A DNA stretch of 64,000 nt, taken from Morinoia aosen (lineage: Eukaryota; Arthropoda; Malacostraca; Amphipoda; Talitridae). Of this stretch, positions 36,420-49,985 are shown one piece after another (the first letter of the stretch is position 1; every line of letters begins with the position of its first letter). A program made the position numbers and the translations under genes. The stretch covers positions 43,442,757-43,506,756 of the forward strand of contig CM059560.1 of the NCBI GenBank assembly GCA_030386875.1, in the 5' to 3' direction. The notes under the pieces are model-generated. The model had not been told where the DNA came from and searched no databases. It was given only the letters and a program-made list of their open reading frames with translations.

Positions 36420-37827
36420 TTGTGCGCTGTAGAGATACCTTCTGTACTTCTTTGTACGCTGTAGAGATACCTCGTGTACCCCTTTGTACGTTCTAGAGAT
36501 ATTTCCTGTACTCCTTTGTGCGCTGTAGAGATTCCTTCTGTACTCCTTTGTGCGCTGTAGAGATACCTTCTGTACTCCTTTGTGCGCTGTAGAGATACCT
36601 TCTGTACTCCTTTGTACGCTGTCGAGATACCTTCTGTACTCCTTTGTGCGCTGTAGAGATACCTTCTGTACTCTTTTGTACGCTGTAGAGATACCTCGTG
36701 TACTCCTTTGTACGTTCTAGAGATATTTCCTGTACTCCTTTTTGCGCTGTAGAGATACCTTCTGTACTCCTTTGTGCGCTGTAGAGATACCTTCTGTACT
36801 CCTTTGTGCGCTGTAGAGATACCTTCTGTACTCCTTTGTACGCTGTAGAGATACCTTCTGTACTCCTTTGTGCGCTGTAGAGATACCTTCTGTACTCCTT
36901 TGTACGCTGTAGAGATACCTCGTGTACTCCTTTGTACGTTCTAGAGATTTTTCCTGTACTCCTTTGTGCGCTTTAGAGATACCTTCTGTACTCCTTTGTG
37001 CGCTGTAGAGATACCTTCTGTACTCCTTTGTGCGCTGTAGAGATACCTTCTGTACTCCTTTTTACGCTGTAGAGATACCTTCTGTACTCCTTTGTGCGCT
37101 GTAGAGATACCGTCTGTACTCCTTTGTACGCTGTAGAGATACCTCGTGTACTCCTTTGTACGTTCTAGAGATATTTCCTGTACTCCTTTGTGCGCTGTAG
37201 AGATACCTTCTGTACTCCTTTGTGCGCTGTAGAGATACCTATTGTACTCCTTTGTGCGCTGTAGAGATACCTTCTGTACTCCTTTGTGCGCTGTAAAGAT
37301 ACCTTCTGTACTCCTTTGTACGTTCTAGAGATATTTCCTGTACTCCTTTGTGCGCTGTAGAGATACCTTCTGTACTCCTTTGTACGCTGTAGAGATACCT
37401 CGTGTACTCCTTTGTACGTTCTAGAGATATTTCCTGTACTCCTTTGTGCACTGTAGAGATACCTTCTGTACTCCTTTTTGCGCTGTAGAGATACCTTCTG
37501 TACTCCTTTGTGCGCTGTAGAGATACCTTCTGTACTCCTTTGTACGCTGGAGAGATACCTCGTGTACTCCTTTGTACGTTCTAGAGATATTTCCTGTACT
37601 CCTTTGTGCGCTGTAGAGATACCTTCTGTACTCCTTTGTGCGCTGTAGAGATACCTTCTGTACTCCTTTGTGCGCTGTAGAGATACCTTCTGTACTCCTT
37701 TGTACGCTGTAGAGATACCTTCTGTACTCCTTTGTGCGCTGTAGAGATACCTTTTGTACTCCTTTGTACGCTGTAGAGATACCTCGTGTACTCCTTTGTA
37801 CGTTCTAGAGATATTTCCTGTACTTCT

Positions 37828-37858
37828 TTGTGCGCTGTAGAGATACCTTTGTACTCCT
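37828..37858. repeat. 31-bp monomer, copy of the one at 26821
   Basis: The same single-base deletion as at 26,821, in the same neighbourhood (preceded by a C ending TGTACTTC). It is the indel marker of the second 11-kb copy. Confidence 0.93.
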
Positions 37859-39586
37859 TTGTGCGCTGTAGAGATACCTTCTGTACTCCTTTGTGCGCTG
37901 TAGAGATACCTTCTGTACTCCTTTGTACGCTGTAGAGATACCTTCTGTACTCCTTTGTGCGCTGTAGAGATACCTTCTGTACTCCTTTGTACGCTGTAGA
38001 GATACCTCGTGTACTCCTGTGTACGTTCTAGAGATATTTCCTGTACTCCTTTGTGCGCTGTAGAGATACCTTCTGTACTCCTTTGTGCGCTGTAGAGATA
38101 CCTTCTGTACTCCTTTGTGCGCTGTAGAGATACCTTCTGTACTCCTTTGTACGCTGTAGAGATACCTTCTGTACTCCTTTGTGCGCTGTAGAGATACCTT
38201 CTGTACTCCTTTGTACGCTGTAGAGATACCTCGTGTACTCCTTTGTACGTTCTAGAGATATTTCCTGTACTCCTTTGTGCGCTGTAGAGATACCTTCTGT
38301 TCTCCTTTGTGCGCTGTAGAGATACCTTCTGTACTCCTTTGTGCGCTGTAGAGATACCTTCTGTACTCCTTTGTGCGCTGTAGAGATACCTTCTGTACTC
38401 CTTTGTGCGCTGTAGAGATACCTTCTGCACTCCTTTGTGCGCTGTTGAGATACCTCGTGTACTCCTTTGTACGCTGTAGAGATACCTTCTGTACTCCTTT
38501 GTACGCTGTAGAGATACCTCGTGTACTCCTTTGTGCGCTTTAGAGATACCTTCTGTACTCCTTTGTACGCTGTAGAGATACCTCGTGTACTCCTTTGTAC
38601 GTTCTAGAGATATTTCCTGTACTCCTTTGTGCGCTGTAGAGATACCTTCTGTACTCCTTTGTGCGCTGTAGAGATACCTTCTGTACTCCTTTGTGCGCTG
38701 TAGAGATACCTTCTGTACTCCTTTGTGCGCTGTAGAGATACCTTCTGTACTCCTTTGTGCGCTGTAGAGATACCTTCTGTACTCCTTTGTGCGCTGTAGA
38801 GATACCTTCTGTACTCCTTTGTGCGCTGTAGAGATACCTTCTGTACTCCTTTGTGCGCTGTAGAGATACCTTCTGTACTCCTTTGTGCGCTGTAGAGATA
38901 CCTCGTTTACTCCTTTGTACGCTGTAGAGATACCTTCTGTACTCCTTTGTGCGCTGTAGAGATACCTTCTGTACTCCTTTGTGCGCTGTAGAGATACCTT
39001 CTGTACTCCTTTGTGCGCTGTAGAGATACCTTGTGTACTCCTATGTACGTTCTAGAGATATTTCCTGTACTCCTTTGTGCGCTGTAGAGATACCTTCTGT
39101 ACTCCTTTGTGCGCTGTAGAGATACCTTCTGTACTCCTTTGTGCGCTGTAGAGATATCTTCTGTACTCCTTTGTGCGCTGTAGAGATACCTTCTGTACTC
39201 CTTTGTGCACTGTAGAGATACCTTCTGTACTCCTTTGTACGTTGTAGAGATACCTTGTGTACTCTTTTGTACGTTCTAGAGATATTTCCTGTACTCCTTT
39301 GTGCGCTGTAGAGATACCTTCTGTACTCCTTTGTGCACTGTAGAGATACCTTCTGTACTCCTTTGTGCGCTGTAGAGATACCTTCTGTACTCCTTTGTGC
39401 GCTGTAGAGATACCTCGTGTACTCCTTTGTACGCTGTAGAGATACCTTCTGTACTCCTTTGTGCGATGTAGAGATACCTTCTGTACTCCTCTGTGCGCTG
39501 TAGAGATACCTCGTGTACTCCTTTGTGCGCTGTAGAGATACCTTCTGTACTCCTTTGTGCGCTGTATAGATACCTTCTGTACTCCT

Positions 39587-41587
39587 TTGTACGCTGTAGA
39601 GATACCTCGTGTACTCCTTTGTACGTTCTAGAGATATTTCCTGTACTCCTTTGTGCGCTGTAGAGATACCTTCTGTACTCCTTTGTGCGCTGTAGAGATA
39701 CCTTCTGTACTCCTTTGTGCGCTGTAGAGATACCTTCTGTACTCCTTTGTGCGCTGTAGAGATACCTTCTGTACTCCTTTGTGCGCTGTAGAGATACCTT
39801 CTGTACTCCTTTGTGCGCTGTAGAGATACCTTCTGTACTCCTTTGTGCGCTGTAGAGATACCTCGTGTACTCCTTTGTACGTTCTAGAGATATTTCCTGT
39901 ACTCCTTTGTGCGCTGTAGAGATACCTTCTGTACTCCTTTGTGCGCTGTAGAGATACCTTCTGTACTCCTTTGTGCGCTGTAGAGATACCTCGTGTACTC
40001 CTTTGTACGTTCTAGAGATATTTCCTGTACTCCTTTGTGCGCTGTAGAGATACCTTCTGTACTCCTTTGTGTGCTGTAGAGATACCTTCTGTACTCCTTT
40101 GTGCACTGTAGAGATACCCTCTGTACTCCTTTGTACGCTGTAGAGATACCTTCTGTACTCCTTTGTACGCTGTAGAGATACCTCGTGTACTGCTTTGTAC
40201 GTTCTAGAGACATTTCCTGTACTCCTTTGTGCGCTGTAGAGATACCTTCTGTACTCCTTTGTGCGCTGTAGAGATACTTTCTGTACTCCTTTGTGCGCTG
40301 TAGAGATACCTTCTGTACTCCTTTGTACGCTGTAGAGATACCTCGTGTACTCCTCTGTACGTTCTAGAGATATTTCCTGTACTCCTTTGTGCGCTGTAGA
40401 GACACCTTCTGTACTCCTTTGTGCGCTGTAGAGATACCTTCTGTACTCCTTCGTGCGCTGTAGAGATACCTTCTGTACTCCCTTGTGCGCTGTAGAGATA
40501 CCTTCTGTACTCCTTTGTGCGCTGTAGAGATACCTTCTGTACTCCTTTGTGCGCTGTAGAGATACCTTCTGTACTCCTTTGTGTGCTGTAGAGATACCTC
40601 GTGTACTCCTTTGTACGCTGTAGAGATACCTTCTGTACTCCTTTGTACGCTGTAGAGATACCTCGTGTACTCCTTTGTACGTTCTAGAGATATTTCCTGT
40701 ACTCCTTTGTGCGCTGTAGAGATACCTTCTGTACTCCTTTGTGCGCTGTAGAGATACCTTCTGTACTCCTTTGTGCGCTGTAGAGATACCTTCTGTACTC
40801 CTTTGTGCGCTGTAGAGATACCTTCTGTACTCCTTTGTGCGCTGTAGAGATACCTTCTGTACTCCTTTGTGCGCTGTAGAGATACCTTCTGTACTCCTTT
40901 GTGCGCTGTAGAGATACCTCGCGTACTCCTTTGTACGTTCTAGAGATATTTCCTGTACTCCTTTGTGCGCTGTAGAGATACCTTCTGTACTCCTTTGTGC
41001 GCTGTAGAGATACCTTCTGTACTCCTTTGTGCGCTGTAGAGATACCTCGTGTACTCCTTTGTACGTTCTAGAGATATTTCCTGTACTCCTTTGTGCGCTG
41101 TAGAGATACCTTCTGTACTCCTTTGTGTGCTGTAGAGATACCTTCTGTACTCCTTTGTGCACTGTAGAGATACCTTCTGTACTCCTTTGTACGCTGTAGA
41201 GATACCTTCTGTACTCCTTTGTACGCTGTGGAGATACCTCGTGTACTGCTTTGTACGTTCTAGAGACATTTCCTGTACTCCTTTGTGCGCTGTAGAGATA
41301 CCTTCTGTACTCCTTTGTGCGCTGTAGAGATACTTTCTGTACTCCTTTGTGCGCTGTAGAGATACCTTCTGTACTCCTTTGTACGCTGTAGAGATACCTC
41401 GTGTACTCCTCTGTACGTTCTAGAGATATTTCCTGTACTCCTTTGTGCGCTGTAGAGACACCTTCTGTACTCCTTTGTGCGCTGTAGAGATACCTTCTGT
41501 ACTCCTTCGTGCGCTGAAGAGATACCTTCTGTACTCCCTTGTGCGCTGTAGAGATACCTTCTGTATTCCTTTGTGCGCTGTAGAGAT
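39587..41587. repeat. 33-monomer tandem duplication inside 11-kb copy 2
   Basis: The exact counterpart of 28,580-30,580 with the same copy-specific differences (TACCCTCTG near 40,107; CTGTGGAG near 41,229; GCGCTGAAG near 41,515). The 33-monomer duplication therefore came before the 11-kb one. Confidence 0.88.
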
Positions 41588-43106
41588 ACCTCGTGTACTC
41601 CTTTGTACGTTCTAGAGATATTTCCTGTACTCCTTTGTGCGCTGCAGAGATACCTTCTGTACTCCTTTGTGCGCTGTAGAGATACCTTCTGTACTCCTTT
41701 GTGCGCTGTAGAGATACCTCGTGTACTCCTTTGTACGTTCTAGAGATATTTCCTGTACTCCTTTGTGCGCTGTAGAGATACCTTCTGTACTCCTTTGTGC
41801 GCTGTAGAGATACCTTCTGTACTCCTTTGTGCGCTGTAGAGATACCTACTGTACTCCTTTGTACGCTGTAGAGATACCTTCTGTACTCCTTTGTACGCTG
41901 TAGAGATACCTCGTGTACTCCTTTGTACGTTCTAGAGATATTTCCTGTACTCCTTTGTGCGCTGTAGAGATACCTTCTGTACTCCTTTGTGCGCTGTAGA
42001 GATACCTTCTGTACTCCTTTGTGCGCTGTAGAGATACCTTCTGTACTCCTTTGTACGATGTAGAGATACCTCGTGTACTCCTTTGTACGTTCTAGAGATA
42101 TTTCCTGTACTCCTTTGTGCGCTTTAGAGATACCTTCTGTACTCCTTTGTGCGCTGTAGAGATACCTTCTGTACTCCTTTGTGCGCTGTAGAGATACCTT
42201 CTGTACTCCTTTTTACGCTGTAGAGATACCTTCTGTACTCCTTTGTGCGCTGTAGAGATACCGTCTGTACTCCTTTGTACGCTGTAGAGATACCTCGTGG
42301 ACTCCTTTGTACGTTCTAGAGATATTTCCTGTACTCCTTTGTGCGCTGTAGAGATACCTTCTGTACTCCTTTGTGCGCTGTAGAGATACCTATTGTACTC
42401 CTTTGTGCGCTGTAGAGATACCTTCTGTACTCCTTTGTGCGCTGTAAAGATACCTTCTGTACTCCTTTGTACGTTCTAGAGATATTTCCTGTACTCCTTT
42501 GTGCGCTGTAGAGATACCTTCTGTACTCCTTTGTACGCTGTAGAGATACCTCGTGTACTCCTTTGTACGTTCTAGAGATATTTCCTGTACTCCTTTGTGC
42601 ACTGTAGAGATACCTTCTGTACTCCTTTTTGCGCTGTAGAGATACCTTCTGTACTCCTTTGTGCGCTGTAGAGATACCTTCTGTACTCCTTTGTACGCTG
42701 GAGAGATACCTCGTGTACTCCTTTGTACGTTCTAGAGATATTTCCTGTACTCCTTTGTGCGCTGTAGAGATACCTTCTGTACTCCTTTGTGCGCTGTAGA
42801 GATACCTTCTGTACTCCTTTGTGCGCTGTAGAGATACCTTCTGTACTCCTTTGTACGCTGTAGAGATACCTTCTGTACTCCTTTGTGCGCTGTAGAGATA
42901 CCTTTTGTACTCCTTTGTACGCTGTAGAGATACCTCGTGTACTCCTTTGTACGTTCTAGAGATATTTCCTGTACTCCTTTGTGCGCTGTAGAGATACCTT
43001 CTGTACTCCTTTGTGCGCTGTAGAGATACCTTCTGTACTCCTTTGTGCGCTGTAGAGATACCTTCTGTAGTCCTTTGTACGCTGTAGAGATACCTTCTGT
43101 ACTCCT

Positions 43107-46100
43107 TTGTGCGCTGTAGAGATACCTTCTGTACTCCTTTGTACGCTGTAGAGATACCTCGTGTACTCCTCTGTACGTTCTAGAGATATTTCCTGTACTC
43201 CTTTGTGCGCTGTAAAGATACCTTCTGTACTCCTTTGTGCGCTGTAGAGATACCTTCTGTACTCCTTTGTGCGCTGTACAGATACCTTCTGTACTCCTTT
43301 GTGCGCTGTAGAGATACCTTCTGTACTCCTTTGTGCGCTGTAGAGATACCTTCTGTACTCCTTTGTGCGCTGTAGAGATACCTTCTGTACTCCTTTGTGC
43401 GCTGTAGAGATACCTTCTGTACTCCTTTGTGCGCTGTAGAGATACCTTCTGTACTCCTTTGTGCGCTGTAGAGATACCTTCTGTACTCCTTTGTACGCTG
43501 TAGAGATACCTCGTGTACTCCTTTGTACGTTCTAGAGATATTTCCTGTACTCCTTTGTGCGCTGTAGAGATACCTTCTGTACTCCTTTGTGCGCTGTAGA
43601 GATACCTTCTGTACTCCTTTGTGCGCTGTAGAGATACCTTCTGTACTCCTTTGTGCGCTGTAGAGATACCTTCTGTACTCCTTTGTGCGCTGTAGAGATA
43701 CCTTCTGTACTCCTTTGTGCGCTGTAGAGATACCTTCTGTACTCCTTTGTGCGCTGTAGAGATACCTCGTGTACTCCTTTGTACGCTGTAGAGGTACCTT
43801 CTGTACTCCTTTGTGCGCTGTAGAGATACCTTCTGTACTTCTTTGTACGCTGTAGAGATACCTCGTGTACTCCTTTGTACGTTCTAGAGATATTTCCTGT
43901 ACTCCTTTGTGCGCTGTAGAGATACCTTCTGTACTCCTTTGTGCGCTGTAGAGATACCTTCTGTACTCCTTTGTGCGCTGTAGAGATACCTTCTGTACTC
44001 CTTTGTGCGCTGTAGAGATACCTTCTGTACTCCTTTGTGCGCTGTAGAGATACCTCGTGTACTCCTTGGTACGCTGTAGAGATACCTTCTGTACTCCTTT
44101 GTACGCTGTAGAGATACCTCGTGTACTCCTTTGTGCGCTGTAGAGATACCTTCTGTACTCCTTTGTACGCTGTAGAGATACCTCGTGTACGTCTTTGTGC
44201 GCTGTAGAGATACCTTCTGTACTCCTTTGTACGCTGTAGAGATACCTCGTGTACTCCTTTGTACGTTCTAGAGATATTTCCTGTACTCCTTTGTGCGCTG
44301 TAGAGATACCTTCTGTACTCCTTTGTGCGCTGTAGAGATACCTTCTGTACTCCTTTGTGCGCTGTAGAGATACCTTCTGTACTCCTTTGTGCGCTGTAGA
44401 GATACCTTCTGTACTCCTTTGTGCGCTGTAGAGATACCTTCTGTACTCCTTTGTGCGCTGTAGAGATACCATCTGTACTCCTTTGTGCGCTGTAGAGATA
44501 CCTTCTGTACTCCTTTGTGCGCTGTAGAGATACATTCTGTACTCCTTTGTGCGCTGTAGAGATACCTCGTGTACTCCTTTGTACGCTGTAGAGATACCTC
44601 GTGTACTCTTTTGTACGCTGTAGAGATACCTTCTGTCCTCCTTTGTACGCTGTAGAGATACCTCGTGTACTCCTTTGTACGTTCTAGAGATATTTCCTGT
44701 ACTCCTTTGTGCGCTGTAGAAATACCTTCTGTACTCCTTTGTGCGCTGTAGAGATACCTTCCGTACTCCTTTGTGCGCTGTAGAGATACCTTCTGTACTC
44801 CTTTGTACGCTGTAGAGATACCTTCTGTACTCCTTTGTACGCTGTAGAGATACCTCGTGTACTCCTTTGTACGTTCTAGAGAAATTTCCTGTACTCCTTT
44901 GTGCGCTGTAGAGATACCTTCTGTACTCCTTTGTACGCTGTAGAGATACCTTCTGTACTCCTTTGTACGCTGTAGAGATACCTCGTGTACTCCTTTGTAC
45001 GTTCTAGAGAAATTTCCTGTACTCCTTTGTGCGCTGTAGAGATACCTTCTGTACTCCTTTGTACGCTGTAGAGATACCTCGTGTACTCCTTTGTACGTTC
45101 TAGAGATATTTCCTGTACTCCTTTGTGCGCTGTAAAGATACCTTCTGTACTCCTTTGTGCGCTGTAGAGATACCTTCTGTACTCCTTTGTGCGCTGTACA
45201 GATACCTTCTGTACTCCTTTGTGCGCTGTAGAGATACCTTCTGTACTCCTTTGTGCGCTGTAGAGATACCTTCTGTACTCCTTTGTGCGCTGTAGAGATA
45301 CCTTCTGTACTCCTTTGTGCGCTGTAGAGATACCTTCTGTACTCCTTTGTGCGCTGTAGAGATACCTTCTGTACTCCTTTGTGCGCTGTAGAGATACCTT
45401 CTGTACTCCTTTGTACGCTGTAGAGATACCTCGTGTACTCCTTTGTACGTTCTAGAGATATTTCCTGTACTCCTTTGTGCGCTGTAGAGATACCTTCTGT
45501 ACTCCTTTGTGCGCTGTAGAGATACCTTCTGTACTCCTTTGTGCGCTGTAGAGATACCTTCTGTACTCCTTTGTGCGCTGTAGAGATACCTTCTGTACTC
45601 CTTTGTGCGCTGTAGAGATACCTTCTGTACTCCTTTGTGCGCTGTAGAGATACCTTCTGTACTCCTTTGTGCGCTGTAGAGATACCTCGTGTACTCCTTT
45701 GTACGCTGTAGAGGTACCTTCTGTACTCCTTTGTGCGCTGTAGAGATACCTTCTGTACTCCTTTGTACGCTGTAGAGATACCTCGTGTACTCCTTTGTAC
45801 GTTCTAGAGATATTTCCTGTACTCCTTTGTGCGCTGTAGAGATAGCTTCTGTACTCCTTTGTGCGCTGTAGAGATACCTTCTGTATTCCTTTGTGCGCTG
45901 TAGAGATACCTTCTGTACTCCTTTGTGCGCTGTAGAGATACCTTCTGTACTCCTTTGTGCGCTGTAGAGATACCTCGTGTACTCCTTTGTACGCTGTAGA
46001 GATACCTTCTGTACTCCTTTGTACGCTGTAGAGATACCTCGTGTACTCCTTTGTGCGCTGTAGAGATACCTTCTGTACTCCTTTGTACGCTGTAGAGATA

Positions 46101-46517
46101 CCTCGTGTACGTCTTTGTGCGCTGTAGAGATACCTTCTGTACTCCTTTGTACGCTGTAGAGATACCTCGTGTACTCCTTTGTACGTTCTAGAGATATTTC
46201 CTGTACTCCTTTGTGCGCTGTAGAGATACCTTCTGTACTCCTTTGTGCGCTGTAGAGATACCTTCTGTACTCCTTTGTGCGCTGTAGAGATACCTTCTGT
46301 ACTCCTTTGTGCGCTGTAGAGATACCTTCTGTACTCCTTTGTGCGCTGTAGAGATACCTTCTGTACTCCTTTGTGCGCTGTAGAGATACCATCTGTACTC
46401 CTTTGTGCGCTGTAGAGATACCTTCTGTACTCCTTTGTGCGCTGTAGAGATACCTTCTGTACTCCTTTGTGCGCTGTAGAGATACCTCGTGTACTCCTTT
46501 GTACGCTGTAGAGATAC
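43107..46517. repeat. 60-monomer duplication inside 11-kb copy 2
   Basis: The counterpart of 32,100-35,510, displaced 11,007, with the same internal differences between its two halves (TCCTTGGTACG near 44,065; GATAGCTTC near 45,844). Its age relative to the 11-kb event follows directly: it is older. Confidence 0.87.
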
Positions 46518-48162
46518 CTTCTGTACTCCTTTGTGCGCTGTAGAGATACCTTCTGTTCTCCTTTGTGCGCTGTAGAGATACCTTCTGTACTCCTTTGTGC
46601 GCTGTAGAGATACCTTCTGTACTCCTTTGTGCGCTGTAGAGATACCTTCTGTACTTCTTTGTGCGCTGTAGAGATACCTTCTGTACTCCTTTGTGCGCTG
46701 TAGAGATACCTCGTGTACTCCTTTGTACGCTGTAGAGATACCTTCTGTACTCCTTTGTGCGCTGTAGAGATACCTTCTGTACTCCTTTGTGCGCTGTAGA
46801 GATACCTTCTGTACTCCTTTGTGCGCTGTAGAGATACCTTCTGTACTCCTTTGTGCGCTGTAGAGATACCTTCTGTACTCCTTTGTGCGCTGTAGAGATA
46901 CCTTCTGTACTCCTTTGTGCGCTGTAGAGATACCTCGTGTACTCCTTTGTACGCTGTAGAGATACCTTCTGTCCTCCTTTGTACGCTGTAGAGATACCTC
47001 GTGTACTCCTTTGTACGTTCTAGAGATATTTCCTGTACTCCTTTGTGCGCTGTAGAAATACCTTCTGTACTCCTTTGTGCGCTGTAGAGATACCTTCCGT
47101 ACTCCTTTGTGCGCTGTAGGGATACCTTCTGTACTCCTTTGTACGCTGTAGAGATACCTTCTGTACCCCTTTGTACGCTGTAGAGATACCTCGTGTACTC
47201 CTTTGTACGTTCTAGAGAAATTTCCTGTACTCCTTTGTGCGCTGTAGAGATACCTTCTGTACTCCTTTGTACGCTGTAGAGATACATTCTGTACTCCTTT
47301 GTACGCTGTAGAGATACCTCGTGTACTCCTTTGTACGTTCTAGAGAAATTTCCTGTACTCCTTTGTGCGCTGTAGAGATACCTTCTGTACTCCTCTGTAC
47401 GCTGTAGAGATACCTCGTGTACTCCTTTGTACGTTCTAGAGATATTTCCTGTACTCCTTTGTGCGCTGTAAAGATACCTTCTGTACTCCTTTGTGCGCTG
47501 TAGAGATACCTTTTGTACTCCTTTGTGCGCTGTACAGATACCTTCTGTACTCCTTTGTGCGCTGTAGAGATACCTTCTGTACTCCTTTGTGCGCTGTAGA
47601 GATACCTTCTGTACTCCTTTGTGCGCTGTAGAGATACCTCGTGTACTCCTTTGTACGCTGTAGAGGTACCTTCTGTACTCCTTTGTACGCCGTAGAGATA
47701 CCTCGTGTACTCCTTTGTGCGCTGTAGAGATACCTTTTGTACTCCTTTGTACGCTGTAGAGATACCTCGTGTACTCCTTTGTTCGTTCTAGAGATATTTC
47801 CTGTACTCCTTTGTGCGCTGTAGAAATACCTTCTGTACTCCTTTGTGCGCTGTAGAGATACCTTCTGTACTCCTTTGTGCGCTGTAGAGATACCTTCTGT
47901 ACTCCTTTGTGCGCTGTAGAGATACCTTCTGTACTCCTTTGTGCGCTGTAGAGATACCTTCTGTACTCCTTTGTACGCTGTAGAGATACCTCGTGTACTC
48001 CTTTGTACGTTCTAGAGATATTTCCTGTACTCCTTTGTGCGCTGTAGAGATACTTTCTGTACTCCTTTGTGCGCTCTAGAGATACCTTCTGTACTCCTTT
48101 GTGCGCTGTAGAGATACCTTCTGTACTCCTTTGTACGCTGTTGAGATACCTTCTGTACTCCT

Positions 48163-48193
48163 TGTGCGCTGTAGAGATACCTTCTGTACTCCT
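48163..48193. repeat. 31-bp monomer lacking one T
   Basis: CTCCTTGTGCG replaces CTCCTTTGTGCG, a loss of one T from the TTT run. Phase moves to 2+32k from here. The preceding D monomer also has CTGTTGAG. Confidence 0.92.
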
Positions 48194-48289
48194 TTGTACG
48201 CTGTAGAGATACCTCGTGTACTCCTTTGTACGTTCTAGAGATATTTCCTGTACTCCTTTGTGCGCTGTAGAGATACCTTCTGTACTCCT

Positions 48290-48513
48290 TTGTGCGGTGT
48301 AGAGACACCTTCTGTACTCCTTTGTGCGCTGTAGAGATACCTTCTGTACTCCTTTGTGCGCTGTAGAGATACCTTCTGTACTCCTTTGTACCCTGCAGAG
48401 ATACCTTCTGTACTCCTTTGTGCGCTGTAGAGATACCTTCTGTACTCCTTTGTACGCTGTAGAGATACCTCGTGTACTCCTTTGTACGTTCTAGAGATAT
48501 TTCCTGTACTCCT
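48290..48513. repeat. E block, copy 3
   Basis: The E monomer is at 48,386. The GAGACACC monomer at 48,290 begins TTGTGCGGTG, a private change. The block lies about 100 bases downstream of the 31-bp deletion-bearing monomer at 48,163 and outside the 11-kb duplication. Confidence 0.85.
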
Positions 48514-49985
48514 TTGTGCGCTGTAGAGATACCTTCTGTACTCCTTTGTGCGCTGTAGAGATACCTTCTGTACTCCTTTGTGCGCTGTAGAGATTCCTTC
48601 TGTACTCCTTTGTACGCTGTAGAGATACCTTCTGTACTCCTTTGTGCGCTGTAGAGATACCTTCTGTACTCCTTTGTACGCTGTAGAGATACCTCGTGTA
48701 CTCCTTTGTACGTTCTAGAGATATTTCCTGTACTCCTTTGTGCGCTGTAGAGATACCTTCTGTACTCCTTTGTGCGCTGTAGAGATACCTTCTGTACTCC
48801 TTTGTGCGCTGTAGAGATACCTTCTGTACTCCTTTGTGCGCTGTAGAGATACCTTCTGTACTCCTTTGTGCGCTGTAGAGATACCTTCTGTACTCCTTTG
48901 TGCGCTGTAGAGATACCTTCTGTACTCCTTTGTGCGCTGTAGAGATACCTTCTGTACTCCTTTGTGCGCTGTAGAGATACCATCTGTACTCCTTTGTGCG
49001 CTGTAGAGATACCTTCTGTACTCCTTTGTGCGCTGTAGAGATACCTTCTGTACTCCTTTGTGCGCTGTAGAGATACCTCGTGTACTCCTTTGTACGCTGT
49101 AGAGATACCTTCTGTACTTCTTTGTACGCTGTAGAGATACCTCGTGTACTCCTCTGTGCGTTCTAGAGATATTTCCTGTACTCCTTTGTGCGCTGTAGAG
49201 ATACCTTCTTTACTAATTTGTGCGCTGTAGAGATACCTTCTGTACTCCTTTGTGCGCTGTAGAGATACCTTCTGTACTCCTTTGTGCGCTGTAAAGATAC
49301 CTCGTGTACTCCTTTATGCGCTGAAGAGATACCTTCTGTACTCCTTTGTGCGCTGTAGAGATACCTTCTGTACTCCTTTGTGCGCTGTAGAGATACCTTC
49401 TGTACGCCTTTGTGCGCTGTAGAGATACCTTCTGTACTCCTTTGTGCGCTGTAGAGATACCTTCTGTACTCCTTTGTGCGCTGTAGAGATACCTTCTGTA
49501 CTCCTTTGTGCGCTGTAGAGATACCTCGTGTACTCCTTTGTACGCTGTAGAGATACCTTCTGTACTCCTTTGTGCGCTGTAGAGATACCTTCTGTACTCC
49601 TTTGTGCGCTGTAGAGATACCTTCTGTACTCCTTTGTGCGCTGTAGAGATACCTTCTGTACTCCTTTGTGCGCTGTAGAGATACCTTCTGTACTCCTTTG
49701 TGCGCTGTAGAGATACCTTCTGTACTCCTTTGTGCGCTGTAGAGATACCTCGTGTACTCCTTTGTACGCTGTAGAGATACCTTCTGTCCTCCTTTGTACG
49801 CTGTAGAGATACCTCGTGTACTCCTTTGTACGTTCTAGAGATATTTCCTGTACTCCTTTGTGCGCTGTAGAAATACCTTCTGTACTCCTTTGTGCGCTGT
49901 AGAGATACCTTCCGTACTCCTTTGTGCGCTGTAGAGATACCTTCTGTACTCCTTTGTACGCTGTAGAGATACCTTCTGTACTCCT

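Larger units (their letters stand above)
36394..47400. repeat. 11,007-bp tandem duplication, copy 2
   Basis: Nearly identical to 25,387-36,393. It includes all internal duplications of copy 1, so those came first. It ends in the monomer at 47,395, which begins CTGTACGCTG like the junction monomer at 36,388 but continues with TCGTG. The very low divergence means either a very recent duplication or an assembly duplication. Confidence 0.92.
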
